Source: Nocardioides sp. W7
GTDB lineage: Bacteria; Actinomycetota; Actinomycetes; Propionibacteriales; Nocardioidaceae
Assembly (NCBI RefSeq): GCF_022919075.1
Contig: NZ_CP095078.1
Location: 4,030,001-4,094,000 of the forward strand
Direction: 5' to 3'
Length of the DNA stretch: 64,000 bases
A program made the position numbers and the translations under genes. Each line of letters starts with the position of its first letter. Within the stretch, counting starts at the first letter, position 1. Below, piece after piece: positions 54,327 through 62,326 of the stretch. Below the pieces are notes generated by a model. It saw only the letters and a list, made by a program, of their open reading frames with translations. It made no database searches and had not been told where the DNA came from.

Positions 54327-55048
54327 CGGTTCTCCTCCAGGACGTTGATCTCGGCGTTGGGCAGCCGCACCCGCTTGTAGACGGTCGCGGCCCGGTAGCG
54401 GGCGTTGCCCCGGACGGTCTGCACCCGCAGCGACACCTCGACGGTGGTCACCATCGGCAGGTCGGTGCTGCCGACGGTCGGCTCGGGGATCAACGCGCCC
54501 TCGGAGTTGTAGTAGTGGAGGGTGTCGACGAGCGGCCAGGGCAGGCCACGGGCCAGCACCCGGCTCCGCACCTGGCAGGTCGGCGCGGCGGGGTCGCAGT
54601 AGCTGTAGGACTCGGCGGCCGTGTTGACGATCGGCTGCTGGGTCCGTTGCACCAGCTGCGCGGACGGCTGGGCGGCGCTCGGGTCACGCTCGAGCTCGAG
54701 GGTCACCAGCAGCGGCGCCGAGCCGACCGTGTTGAGGTTCGCGTAGAAGCGCACCCGGGTCCGGCTGGCCTGCACCAGCGCGGTCTCCGCGCAGGTCGGA
54801 CAGGCCAGCTCGGTGGCCTGCGCGGGCAGGACGGCGGTGCGCAGCACCTTGCTCACGCCATCGACCGCCACCTGGGTCTGGGTGGCGTTGTCCAGCCGGT
54901 TCTCCAGCGTGGACGTGGTCCGGATGACAAGCACCGAGGTCGCGCCGACGCCGGCGAGCAGGATCGTGAAGACGGCCATGGCGACGAGGAGCTCGGCGAG
55001 GGTCATGCCCGCGTCCCGGGGCCGACGAGGGTCCACCGCCCGGTTCAC
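54323..55048 (-). CDS. Minor pilin (PilW/PilV-like) with prepilin leader
   Basis: A 241-aa protein with a class III leader. The cleavage site is DAG|MTLAELLVAMAVF near residues 13-14, with Glu at +5 and a long hydrophobic helix. The globular part has cysteine pairs (CPTC and CDPAAPTC). The GTG start overlaps the upstream stop by 4 bases. It is the second of three minor-pilin-operon genes, processed by the PilD encoded at 37012. I infer a role in pilus initiation or the tip. Confidence 0.85.
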   Translation of the reverse strand: MNRAVDPRRPRDAGMTLAELLVAMAVFTILLAGVGATSVLVIRTTSTLENRLDNATQTQVAVDGVSKVLRTAVLPAQATELACPTCAETALVQASRTRVRFYANLNTVGSAPLLVTLELERDPSAAQPSAQLVQRTQQPIVNTAAESYSYCDPAAPTCQVRSRVLARGLPWPLVDTLHYYNSEGALIPEPTVGSTDLPMVTTVEVSLRVQTVRGNARYRAATVYKRVRLPNAEINVLEENR

Positions 55049-56352
55049 GACAGCGTCACCGCGGCCGGGTAGCTCCCGGCCCAGTCGAAGGTCCGCTCGC
55101 TGCTCCTGCCGTTCGCCGAGAGCTTCCAGCGCCCGTACGGGAGGCTGGTCTTGAGTACCCCGCTGGCGTTGGTCTTCCCGAGCGCGATGCTCGCCCCACC
55201 GGGACAGCCGGCGTCGTCGGCCCGGGTCGCGGTGACGTCCTTGTTGCCTCGACCGCTCCCGCTCAGGGTGACCTGGACCGCCGCCAGCGGGAGCGTCACG
55301 GTGCTCGTCGCGCCGGGTGCCGCGGCGACCAGCTCGCGGGCCTGGTCGTTCTGGTACGGATCGCTGTCGGTGCACGCCCCCGCCCAGACCTCGTACCCCG
55401 CCGGGTAGGGCCACAGGCTGTCGACGGTCTGCGTGCCGGAGCTGTCGACCGCCCCCCGGCGCACGGTGGTCCCGCTCGGGACGAGTGCGCTGTTGGCGAG
55501 GGTCACCGGAAACTCCGTCGCGCCCTTGGGCTCGTGACCGGCCGTCGTCTGGTAGGTGACGACCAGTCGGCTCGCCAGGGCGTACTCCAGGACGGTGCGC
55601 ACCAGCTGGCCCGGCAGCACCGTGATGGTCTTCGAGGTGGTGCCGTCCCGGGTGATGTGACCGGCCAGGGCGGCCGAGATGACGTACGACCCCTCCGGCA
55701 GGAAGGCGAACACCGCGCAGCCGTCGGCCGCCGTGACGCCGCTGGTGGTGCCGCTGGGTCCGGCGACGCTCACCGACGTGCCCACCAGGGGCTCCCCCTC
55801 CGCGTCCAGCAGCCGGACCCCGATGTGGCCGGTGTTCTGCGCGTAGGTGCCCTTGGGCGGCGTCATCACCGTGTCCGTGGACACCGGCGGGCGCTCGCCC
55901 AGGCCGGGCCAGGTGACCTCCACCCGCACCCGCAGGAAGGCCAGCTCGGCGGTGCTCCCGTCGTCGCAGGTGGACGCGGCCGTGGACCCGACCTGGGCCC
56001 ACTGGGCGGTGCGGGTCACGGTGTAGGGCACGTCGTCGACGACCAGCGGCCGGTCGGCGGCGCCGCCGGGCAGCGGGTTCGGGTTGACCACCTGGTTGGT
56101 GGTGATCGAGGTCGGCCCGCCGGTGCGCGCGGTGAACGCGTCCCGGGTGATCTCCAGCTCCCGGGTCGCCAGGCTGGTCGCCACCATCCGGTACCGGTCC
56201 TCCTTGGCCAGCCGGATCGCGCTGCCGAGCAGGCTCAGCACGGCGCCGGCGATCACCAGGAACAGCCCGAGGGCGACGACCACCTCGATGAGGGTCATGC
56301 CGTCGTCGCGGCGCGCTGGGGCCCCGTGGCTCCTTCGTGCGGACGACGACAT
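55045..56352 (-). CDS. Modular minor pilin with carboxypeptidase-regulatory/Ig-like domains
   Basis: A 435-aa protein. The prepilin site is DDG|MTLIEVVVALG near residues 19-20, followed by a pilin-like part to about 170. Then come at least one carboxypeptidase regulatory-like beta domain (GHIGVRLLDAEGEPLVGTSVSVAG to LPEGSYVISAALAGH) and further beta-sandwich modules with a final one near 365-435. It is much longer than a usual minor pilin, suggesting an adhesive tip subunit. The ATG follows AGGAGG, behind a sigma-28-type promoter. Confidence 0.85.
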   Translation of the reverse strand: MSSSARRSHGAPARRDDGMTLIEVVVALGLFLVIAGAVLSLLGSAIRLAKEDRYRMVATSLATRELEITRDAFTARTGGPTSITTNQVVNPNPLPGGAADRPLVVDDVPYTVTRTAQWAQVGSTAASTCDDGSTAELAFLRVRVEVTWPGLGERPPVSTDTVMTPPKGTYAQNTGHIGVRLLDAEGEPLVGTSVSVAGPSGTTSGVTAADGCAVFAFLPEGSYVISAALAGHITRDGTTSKTITVLPGQLVRTVLEYALASRLVVTYQTTAGHEPKGATEFPVTLANSALVPSGTTVRRGAVDSSGTQTVDSLWPYPAGYEVWAGACTDSDPYQNDQARELVAAAPGATSTVTLPLAAVQVTLSGSGRGNKDVTATRADDAGCPGGASIALGKTNASGVLKTSLPYGRWKLSANGRSSERTFDWAGSYPAAVTLS

Positions 56353-56389
56353 GACCCCTCCTTCGGTTGCGTGCTCAACCGAAGGGCAG

Positions 56390-56416
56390 ATCGGCGCTCG
56401 CACCGTCCGACTTGAG
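56390..56416 (-). promoter_or_regulatory. Sigma-28 (WhiG/FliA)-type promoter of the minor-pilin operon
   Basis: On the minus strand: CTCAAGT (56416-56410), 14 bases, GCCGAT (56395-56390), 37 bases before the first minor-pilin start. A perfect match to the shared pattern, facing away from the major-pilin promoter. Confidence 0.78.
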
Positions 56417-56472
56417 CGATCGGGCCTGGGGCCGGACGCGGACCAGACCGGCCGGGATTTCTTCGGGTGCCA

Positions 56473-56499
56473 CTCAAGCGACGTACCGGCGGGGCCGAC
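56473..56499 (+). promoter_or_regulatory. Sigma-28 (WhiG/FliA)-type promoter of the major pilin
   Basis: CTCAAGC (56473-56479), 14 bases, GCCGAC (56494-56499), 83 bases before the pilin start. This leaves a leader of about 75 bases, longer than for the other sites. One base differs from the consensus in each element. Confidence 0.7.
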
Positions 56500-56582
56500 A
56501 AGACCCATCGACCAGAGCACCTGACCCCGGGGAGGGGCGCAGGGCGCCGCACCAGCCACACCTTCCGCAAAGGGGAAACACC

Positions 56583-57026
56583 ATGCTCGCTCGACTGCAG
56601 AGGTCGATGAAGGAGAAGGACCAGGGCTTCACCCTGATCGAGCTCCTCGTCGTCATCATCATCATCGGCATCCTCGCCGCCATCGCCATCCCGGCCTTCC
56701 TGAACCAGCGCCAGAAGGGCATCGACGCCGGCATGAAGTCGGATGCCCGCAACGCCGCCGCATTGGTGGAGACGTGGATGACCGACCACCCCGCCGATGC
56801 GATCCCCTCAGAGACCGAGGCCAGTGCCGGCACGGCCGACGCGGTCCTCGAGGACCTCAAGGTCGGGGACAACAACACTCTGGCCCTGGAGCCGGGGACC
56901 GAGACCGGCACGTACTGCATCGTCGTCCTGAATCCCAACTCCAGCGCGGACGACCCGGACACCGACGGTGCGGTCTACGACTCCGCCAGCGGCGGCCTGC
57001 AGACGGAGTTCGCGGCCGGCTGCTGA
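56583..57026 (+). CDS. pilA: Type IV major pilin
   Basis: A 147-aa type IVa prepilin. A 15-residue leader ends in DQG|FTLIELLVV with Phe at +1 and Glu at +5, followed by the assembly helix (ILAAIAIPAFLNQRQ). Cys near 111 (TGTYCIVV) and the C-terminal Cys could form the usual D-loop disulfide. It follows its own promoter, and a strong hairpin lies just downstream, as expected for an abundant product. The symbol is by family. Confidence 0.93.
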   Translation: MLARLQRSMKEKDQGFTLIELLVVIIIIGILAAIAIPAFLNQRQKGIDAGMKSDARNAAALVETWMTDHPADAIPSETEASAGTADAVLEDLKVGDNNTLALEPGTETGTYCIVVLNPNSSADDPDTDGAVYDSASGGLQTEFAAGC

Positions 57027-57042
57027 CCCAGTCGCACAGCTC

Positions 57043-57078
57043 GGTCCCGGGCCGGTCGAATCAGGCCGGCCCGGGACC
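57043..57078 (+). terminator. Hairpin terminator or attenuator after the pilin gene
   Basis: A perfect 13-bp stem (57043-57055 with 57066-57078, GGTCCCGGGCCGG) and a 10-base loop, 17 bases after the pilin stop. There is no T-tract. It could give excess pilin mRNA over the downstream genes. Confidence 0.65.
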
Positions 57079-57120
57079 GGGCGCACGGCGGACGTCGCTC
57101 GATCGCAACTGGGGGGGAAC

Positions 57121-57543
57121 ATGGCGAACGGACTGATCAAAGGGTCGCTCACCGCGGTAGCGGTGGTCGCGGCTCTGCTGACCATCGACGGCGGCTCGGT
57201 GCTGCTGACCCGGCTCTCGACGCCCGACGAGCTCGAGGAGGCGGGCTACCAGGCGGCCGCCGTCGTGGCCCACCGCGACGAGGACGTCCCCACGCCGCAG
57301 ACGGCGGTGGCGGCCTTCGAGGCCGCCCGGGCCGAGGCCGGCAAGCACGGGATCACGCTGTCCGAGGACGACTTCCTCGTCTACGCGGACAACAGCGTGG
57401 ACGTCACGGGTACGGCGACCGCGCCGACCCTCCTCTTCAAGCGCCTCCCGTTCCTCGAGGGTCTCGCCGAGGTCAGCACCACGCTGAGCGTCGAGCCCCG
57501 CACGATCGACAGCAGCGGCGCCACCCCAGGGAGCACCAGATGA
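57121..57543 (+). CDS. Hypothetical membrane-anchored protein in the pilin region
   Basis: A 140-aa protein. An N-terminal helix (about residues 8-28) may be an anchor or uncleaved signal, followed by a hydrophilic domain (AAAVVAHRDEDVPTPQTAV) and a beta-rich end (DNSVDVTGTATAPTLLFKRLP). The end resembles periplasmic TadE/TadG-like or Flp-associated small proteins only vaguely. It overlaps the next gene by 4 bases. Its context suggests a pilus-related role. Confidence 0.7.
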   Translation: MANGLIKGSLTAVAVVAALLTIDGGSVLLTRLSTPDELEEAGYQAAAVVAHRDEDVPTPQTAVAAFEAARAEAGKHGITLSEDDFLVYADNSVDVTGTATAPTLLFKRLPFLEGLAEVSTTLSVEPRTIDSSGATPGSTR

Positions 57544-58016
57544 GCTCGTACCCCAGCACCCAGCCCCTTCTCGACGACCCCCGGTTCGCACCCCTCGACG
57601 AGCCGGCGCTCGACCAGCCGGCACGCGACGAGCCGACACTCGACGCCGCCACCGTGCGCGCCACCCTGCGCTCGATGGCCGCCCTGACCCGGGTCATCCT
57701 CGGCGTCGCGCTCCAGGCCCCGGCCGAGCAGGCCGCCGCCGACAGCCCGCTCAGTGTCGACGTGACCGACTCCGAGCCGCTCGCCCCGGTCGCGGACGCT
57801 CCACGGACGACGTTCGTGCCGGACTCGATCGCGATGCCGACGGAGCTCCCCCACCCGCTCGACGCCGTCCTCGGTCCGGCGCAGCCCGGCCCGCTCGAGG
57901 AGGCGTGGACCCCCGCCGTGTCCGGCATCCCGCGGCTCGCCGTCGTCGACGCCCCGCCGGTTCCCGAGCGCCAGAACCTCGGGTTGCTCCAGGAGATCGC
58001 CTTCCTCGACGACTGA
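57540..58016 (+). CDS. Hypothetical protein between pilin and sigma factor genes
   Basis: A 158-aa protein rich in Pro, Ala and Asp. It begins with short DEPALDQP/ARDEPTLD repeats. A possible helix (ATVRATLRSMAALTRVILGVAL, about 37-58) is the only ordered-looking part. There is no signal or recognisable domain. It is translationally coupled to the upstream gene and lies 80 bases before the sigma factor gene. Function unknown. Confidence 0.65.
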   Translation: MSSYPSTQPLLDDPRFAPLDEPALDQPARDEPTLDAATVRATLRSMAALTRVILGVALQAPAEQAAADSPLSVDVTDSEPLAPVADAPRTTFVPDSIAMPTELPHPLDAVLGPAQPGPLEEAWTPAVSGIPRLAVVDAPPVPERQNLGLLQEIAFLDD

Positions 58017-58096
58017 GCACTCACTTCCTCGAACTCCCCCGCCGAGGCCGTCCGCAGCCACTACTGTGGCCGCGCACTGCCTCAGGAGGAGGACGG

Positions 58097-58840
58097 ATGC
58101 CGACATCCACACCGCCGGACGAGCTCGACGACCTCTGGCGACGGTTCAAGGACACCGGCGACGCGGAGGCCCGGGACCAGCTGGTCCTGCGGTTCGCGCC
58201 GCTGGTCAAGTACGTCGTGGGCCGGCTCCGCTCCGGTCTGCCGTCGAGCGTCGACAGCAGCGACCTGACCTCCGACGGCGTCCTCGGGCTGCTCGACGCC
58301 GTCAACAAGTTCGACCCGGCGCGCGGCCTGCAGTTCCAGACCTACGCCATCGCCCGGATCCGCGGCGCGATCGTAGACGGCCTGCGCTCCACCGACTGGG
58401 TGCCCCGGTCGGTCCGCGAGAAGATCCGCGACGTCAACGCCGCCCAGGCGACGCTCGAGCGCCGGCTCGGTCGGGGTCCCGAGGACCAGGAGGTGGCCGC
58501 GGAGCTGGGGATCAGCGTGGCCGACCTGCAGCAGCTCTACGCCGACACCAGCTACACCAACCTGGTCAGCCTCGAGGCGGCCACCACGGGCGACGACGAC
58601 GCGGTGCCCGCGACGCACGACCTGCCGGGCGCCGGGGAGGACTGGCCCGACGGCTTCCTCCGCGCGGTGCGCGAGCTGCCCGAGCGCGACCAGATCGTGA
58701 TCGCGCTCTACTACTGGGACCGGCTCACCCTGGCCGAGATCGGTCAGGTGCTCGGCGTCACCGAGTCCCGCGTGAGCCAGCTGCACAGCCGGGCCACGCT
58801 CACCCTGCGTCGCAAGCTGGCCGAGCAGCCCCACGACTGA
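58097..58840 (+). CDS. whiG: RNA polymerase sigma-28 family sigma factor (WhiG/FliA type)
   Basis: A 247-aa sigma-70-family protein of the FliA/WhiG group. Region 2 includes LVKYVVGRL, DGVLGLLDAVNKFDP and RIRGAIVDGLRSTDWVPRSVR. Region 3 follows, and region 4 contains LAEIGQVLGVTESRVSQLHSRA. Sigma-28 proteins recognise TAAA-N15/16-GCCGATAA-like promoters, and six such sites lie before the pil genes here. No flagellar genes are seen. AGGAGGAGG precedes the ATG. The cognate anti-sigma is probably the RsiG-like protein at 43420. Symbol by similarity. Confidence 0.9.
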   Translation: MPTSTPPDELDDLWRRFKDTGDAEARDQLVLRFAPLVKYVVGRLRSGLPSSVDSSDLTSDGVLGLLDAVNKFDPARGLQFQTYAIARIRGAIVDGLRSTDWVPRSVREKIRDVNAAQATLERRLGRGPEDQEVAAELGISVADLQQLYADTSYTNLVSLEAATTGDDDAVPATHDLPGAGEDWPDGFLRAVRELPERDQIVIALYYWDRLTLAEIGQVLGVTESRVSQLHSRATLTLRRKLAEQPHD

Positions 58841-58847
58841 CCCGGGG

Positions 58848-58874
58848 GTCAAGTCGGGCCCGCCGCGCGCCGAA
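58848..58874 (+). promoter_or_regulatory. Sigma-28 (WhiG/FliA)-type promoter of the FN3-like surface protein
   Basis: GTCAAGT (58848-58854), 14 bases, GCCGAA (58869-58874), 53 bases before the start codon. One mismatch in each box. It starts 7 bases after the sigma factor stop, so the surface protein can be transcribed independently by the sigma encoded just upstream. Confidence 0.65.
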
Positions 58875-58927
58875 GAGCACAGAGCGTCCGCGGCCGCGGG
58901 CGCTCCGTCGTGCCCGGGGAGTCGTCC

Positions 58928-61900
58928 ATGTTCCGCAGCCGTGCCGTGTCCCTGCTCGTGGGTCTCACCTTGGCGCTCGCCGGTCCGCTGGTCGGTACGC
59001 CGCCCGCCCGGGCCGCGGCGCCGGAGCCGCCGACCCAGCTGAGCCCGGCCGGGGGCGCGGTCGTCGACGGACTGGTCGCCCTGCAGTGGGCTCCCGTGCC
59101 CGGCGCGCCGAGGTACGACGTCCAGGTGGCCGCCTCGGCCGACTTCGCGAGCACCCTCGAGTCGGTGACCGGCACGGTCAACGTGCGGATGGTGCCGAAG
59201 GTCCAGCTGCCCGACGGCGTGCTGTGGTGGCGGGTGCGCTCGAGCAACGCGGACGGGCCGAGCGGCTGGAGCACCGAGTCGTTCGTGCACGAGTCGCAGC
59301 CGCCGCCGGTCCCGGTCCGGCCGACGCCCGGAGCGGTGATCCAGCCCCCGGTCGACACGCCCCGGTTCGCGTGGGAGCCGGTGGCCGGCGCCACGGCGTA
59401 CACCGTGCAGGTCAGCCCGGACCCGGAGTTCACCGACCCCGCCCTGATCAGCGCGAACACCCAGCAGACCACCGCCGCGGTGCTCACCCGCTACCAGGTG
59501 GTGGGCACCTACTACTGGCGGGTCCGCGCGGCCCTGGGCAGCGGCTACACGACCCGCTGGTCGACGCCGCGCGGGTACGAGGTCCGAGGCCTGGCGGCCG
59601 CCCGGCTCACCGCTCCCGTCAACAGCTTCGCCACTCCGGTGCGCGACGTCGCTCTCGACTGGGAGCCGGTGCCGGGTGCGGTCACCTACCAGCTCCAGGT
59701 CAGCACCGACGACGGGTTCCTGAGCGTGGTGCACAGCGCGACGGGCGTGGTCGGCACCCGCTACTCCCCCGCCGGGACGCTCAACAACGACGAGTACTAC
59801 TGGCGGGTGCGCCCGGTCGACGCCTCCGGCAACGTGGCGCCCTGGCCGGCGGAGCCGTGGCGGTTCCGCCGGGCCTGGCCGAACCAGCCGGAGCTGGTCT
59901 ATCCCCTGGGCGCGAACGAGCCCGGCATCCCGCTGTTCTACGAGTGGACCGCGATCGAGCGGGCGAGCAGCTACACGCTCTACCTGTACGACGCCGAGGG
60001 CGACCTGGTCTGCAGCAAGGAGACCGTGCACACCACCCTCGCCGACTTCTGCGTGCCGAGCTCGGCCGGCAGTTACAGCTGGCTGGTCCGGGCCGCCGAC
60101 GAGGGCAGTTCCCCGGCCCCGGTGACCGACCTGATCGCCCAGCAGCCCGCGACCTTCTATTACGACCCCGACGTCCGCGGTGACGGCGCCATCACCGAGC
60201 ACGCCGCCGCGATCAGCGGGACCGCGGCGTACGGCGCGGCGGGCGGGGCGCGCGAGGCCTGTGAGACGGCGCTGCCCGGCACCTGCGTCGACCTTCGGCA
60301 GACGCCCGTGCTGACCTGGCCGGCCGTCCCGGGCGCCACGAAGTACCGGCTGATGCTGTCCCACGACCGCGAGCTGACCAACCCCGTGTCCGGGTTCAAG
60401 AGCTTCGAGGTCTCCTCCACGATGTGGACCCCAATCAAGACCCTGCCCGACAGTCAGGCCGGCTCGGCGTACTTCTGGGTGGTCGACCCGTGCTTCGACG
60501 ACGAGTGCCCGGAGGGCCTGGTCCGGTACCCCGAGAACTCTTTCGCCAAGAAGACCGTGGCGCCGGCCCTAGACATGCCGGCGCAGGACGCGGAGGTCGC
60601 CGACGACGTGACCCTGCGCTGGGGCTCGGAGCTCGACGCCCTGCGGGACCCGTCCGCCGCGACCGGCTCCTCGCTCGCCACACCCGCCTCGACCGAGGCC
60701 AGGTCGTACGTCGTCCAGACCTCGGTCGACCCGGCCTTCGGCAGCACCATCGACAACACGACCGTCAACGAGCGGACGTTCACCTCGCCGTCGCAGACCT
60801 ATCCGGAGGGACCCGTCTACTGGCGGGTGCGCGCCGTGGACGGCAGCAACAACCCGACGGTGTGGAGCGCGACCGGCCGGTTCGTGAAGCGCTCGGCGGT
60901 GCCCACGCTCACGACGCCCGCCGACGGCGGCAGTCTCGGGGTCGACTACGCCCTGAGCTGGGCGCCGCTCGCCTTCGCCGCGGGCTACGAGATCGAGGTG
61001 TACGCAGGGCCCACGAAGGTGGGTGGCTTCACGTCCTGGAAGCACGTCTCGTGGGCACCCAGCGACCCGTTCCCGGCGAGTGCCAGCTACACCTGGCGGG
61101 TCCGTCGGATCGACGCGACCGGACGAAAGGGCGCGTGGAGCGAGCAGCGCTCGTTCCGCATCGACCCCGTCGTCCCCGCCACGATCGCCCCGGCCGCGGG
61201 TGCCGTGGTCGCCCCCAGTACGGCGTACTTCACCTGGGAGCCCGACGTCCGCGCCACCAGCTACCGCTTCGAGCGGCGCAAGGCCGGCACGACCAGCCTC
61301 GCCGAGAACGTCACGACGAGGGCGACGGCCTGGGCGCCGACGGCCGCGCTGGCGGCGGGCGCCTGGGAGTGGCGGGTGGTCCTGCTCGACACGGGCGGCT
61401 CCCCGCTGGGTGCCGCACCCTGGCGCGCCTTCTCGGTGGTCGACCCGCCGGCCGTGGTGATCCCGGTCTCGATCTTTGGCAGCGGCCGGGTCGGGACCGA
61501 GCTACGGGTCGGCGCTCCGACGTTCGATCCGGTGGTCGACCGGATCAGCTACCAGTGGTACCGCGGGTCGGCGAAGATCGCCGACGCGACCGGGGAGGTC
61601 TACACGGTCGCATCGGCCGACCTCGGCAAGGTGCTGACCGTGCGGGCCACCGGCACGCTGGACGGCTACCAGCCGGCCGTCTCGAGCAGCCTCCCCGTCA
61701 CCACGGCCGCGGGCGACGTGCTGGTCGCCGTGCAGCCGCCGGCCGTGGCCGGCCGCGGCGCCGTCGGGCAGACGCTGTCCGCCACGGCGGGCAGTTGGCC
61801 CGAGGGAGCGCGGGTGGTCCGCACGTGGCTGCGCGACGGCGACCCGATCCCGGGGGCCACCGCATCGACGTACCGGCTCCTCGCCGCGGACGCGGGCCGA

Positions 61901-62275
61901 TCACTGACGGTCGTCGAGACCGCGACCGCAACCGGCCGCGCGCCGGGGACCGCGAGCAGCGGGCCGATCTCCGTGGCCAGGCTGGCCTCGAGGACCACCG
62001 TCAAGCTGAGCGCCTCGCGGACCACGGTCAGGAAGCGGGTGACCGCCTCGGTGCGGGTGGTCGTCGCCGGGATCTCCTCCCCCGGTGGCTCCGTGACGCT
62101 GTACGACGGCCGGCGGAAGCTCGCGACCCTCCGGCTGGGCACCCGCGCCGCCGCCGTCGTCCGGCTGCCCCGACTGCCCGCGGGCCGGCACGCGGTCAAG
62201 GCGGTCTACCGCGGGGCGGCTCAGACGAAGGCCTCCACGTCCCGGGCGGCGCGGCTGACGGTCGGGAGGCGCTGA
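58928..62275 (+). CDS. Large secreted protein with repeated fibronectin-III/Ig-like domains
   Basis: A 1115-aa exported protein. The signal peptide spans about residues 1-33 (LLVGLTLALAGPLV, cut near ARA|AA). Six or more FN3-like modules follow, each with a Y-x-W-R-V-R strand (YYWRVR, VYWRVRAVD, YTWRVRRID) and a W-x-PVPGA segment. Ig-like domains (YQWYRGSAKI, RTWLRDGDPI) come next, and a final domain (SPGGSVTLYDGRRKL) resembles bacterial Ig-like repeats. There is no LPXTG or membrane anchor. A surface or matrix adhesin used with the pili is inferred. The ATG is set by GGGGAG; a GTG 6 codons upstream is possible. Confidence 0.85.
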   Translation: MFRSRAVSLLVGLTLALAGPLVGTPPARAAAPEPPTQLSPAGGAVVDGLVALQWAPVPGAPRYDVQVAASADFASTLESVTGTVNVRMVPKVQLPDGVLWWRVRSSNADGPSGWSTESFVHESQPPPVPVRPTPGAVIQPPVDTPRFAWEPVAGATAYTVQVSPDPEFTDPALISANTQQTTAAVLTRYQVVGTYYWRVRAALGSGYTTRWSTPRGYEVRGLAAARLTAPVNSFATPVRDVALDWEPVPGAVTYQLQVSTDDGFLSVVHSATGVVGTRYSPAGTLNNDEYYWRVRPVDASGNVAPWPAEPWRFRRAWPNQPELVYPLGANEPGIPLFYEWTAIERASSYTLYLYDAEGDLVCSKETVHTTLADFCVPSSAGSYSWLVRAADEGSSPAPVTDLIAQQPATFYYDPDVRGDGAITEHAAAISGTAAYGAAGGAREACETALPGTCVDLRQTPVLTWPAVPGATKYRLMLSHDRELTNPVSGFKSFEVSSTMWTPIKTLPDSQAGSAYFWVVDPCFDDECPEGLVRYPENSFAKKTVAPALDMPAQDAEVADDVTLRWGSELDALRDPSAATGSSLATPASTEARSYVVQTSVDPAFGSTIDNTTVNERTFTSPSQTYPEGPVYWRVRAVDGSNNPTVWSATGRFVKRSAVPTLTTPADGGSLGVDYALSWAPLAFAAGYEIEVYAGPTKVGGFTSWKHVSWAPSDPFPASASYTWRVRRIDATGRKGAWSEQRSFRIDPVVPATIAPAAGAVVAPSTAYFTWEPDVRATSYRFERRKAGTTSLAENVTTRATAWAPTAALAAGAWEWRVVLLDTGGSPLGAAPWRAFSVVDPPAVVIPVSIFGSGRVGTELRVGAPTFDPVVDRISYQWYRGSAKIADATGEVYTVASADLGKVLTVRATGTLDGYQPAVSSSLPVTTAAGDVLVAVQPPAVAGRGAVGQTLSATAGSWPEGARVVRTWLRDGDPIPGATASTYRLLAADAGRSLTVVETATATGRAPGTASSGPISVARLASRTTVKLSASRTTVRKRVTASVRVVVAGISSPGGSVTLYDGRRKLATLRLGTRAAAVVRLPRLPAGRHAVKAVYRGAAQTKASTSRAARLTVGRR

Positions 62276-62292
62276 CGGCGACGTCCCGACCC

Positions 62293-62310
62293 CGGGCCCG
62301 AGCCGGCCCG
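62293..62310 (+). terminator. Weak hairpin after the FN3-like gene
   Basis: CGGGCC-N6-GGCCCG, 17 bases after the stop of the surface protein gene. There is no T-tract. A possible terminator before the next gene on the same strand. Confidence 0.3.
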
Positions 62311-62326
62311 CGGCTACGGTGGCCGG

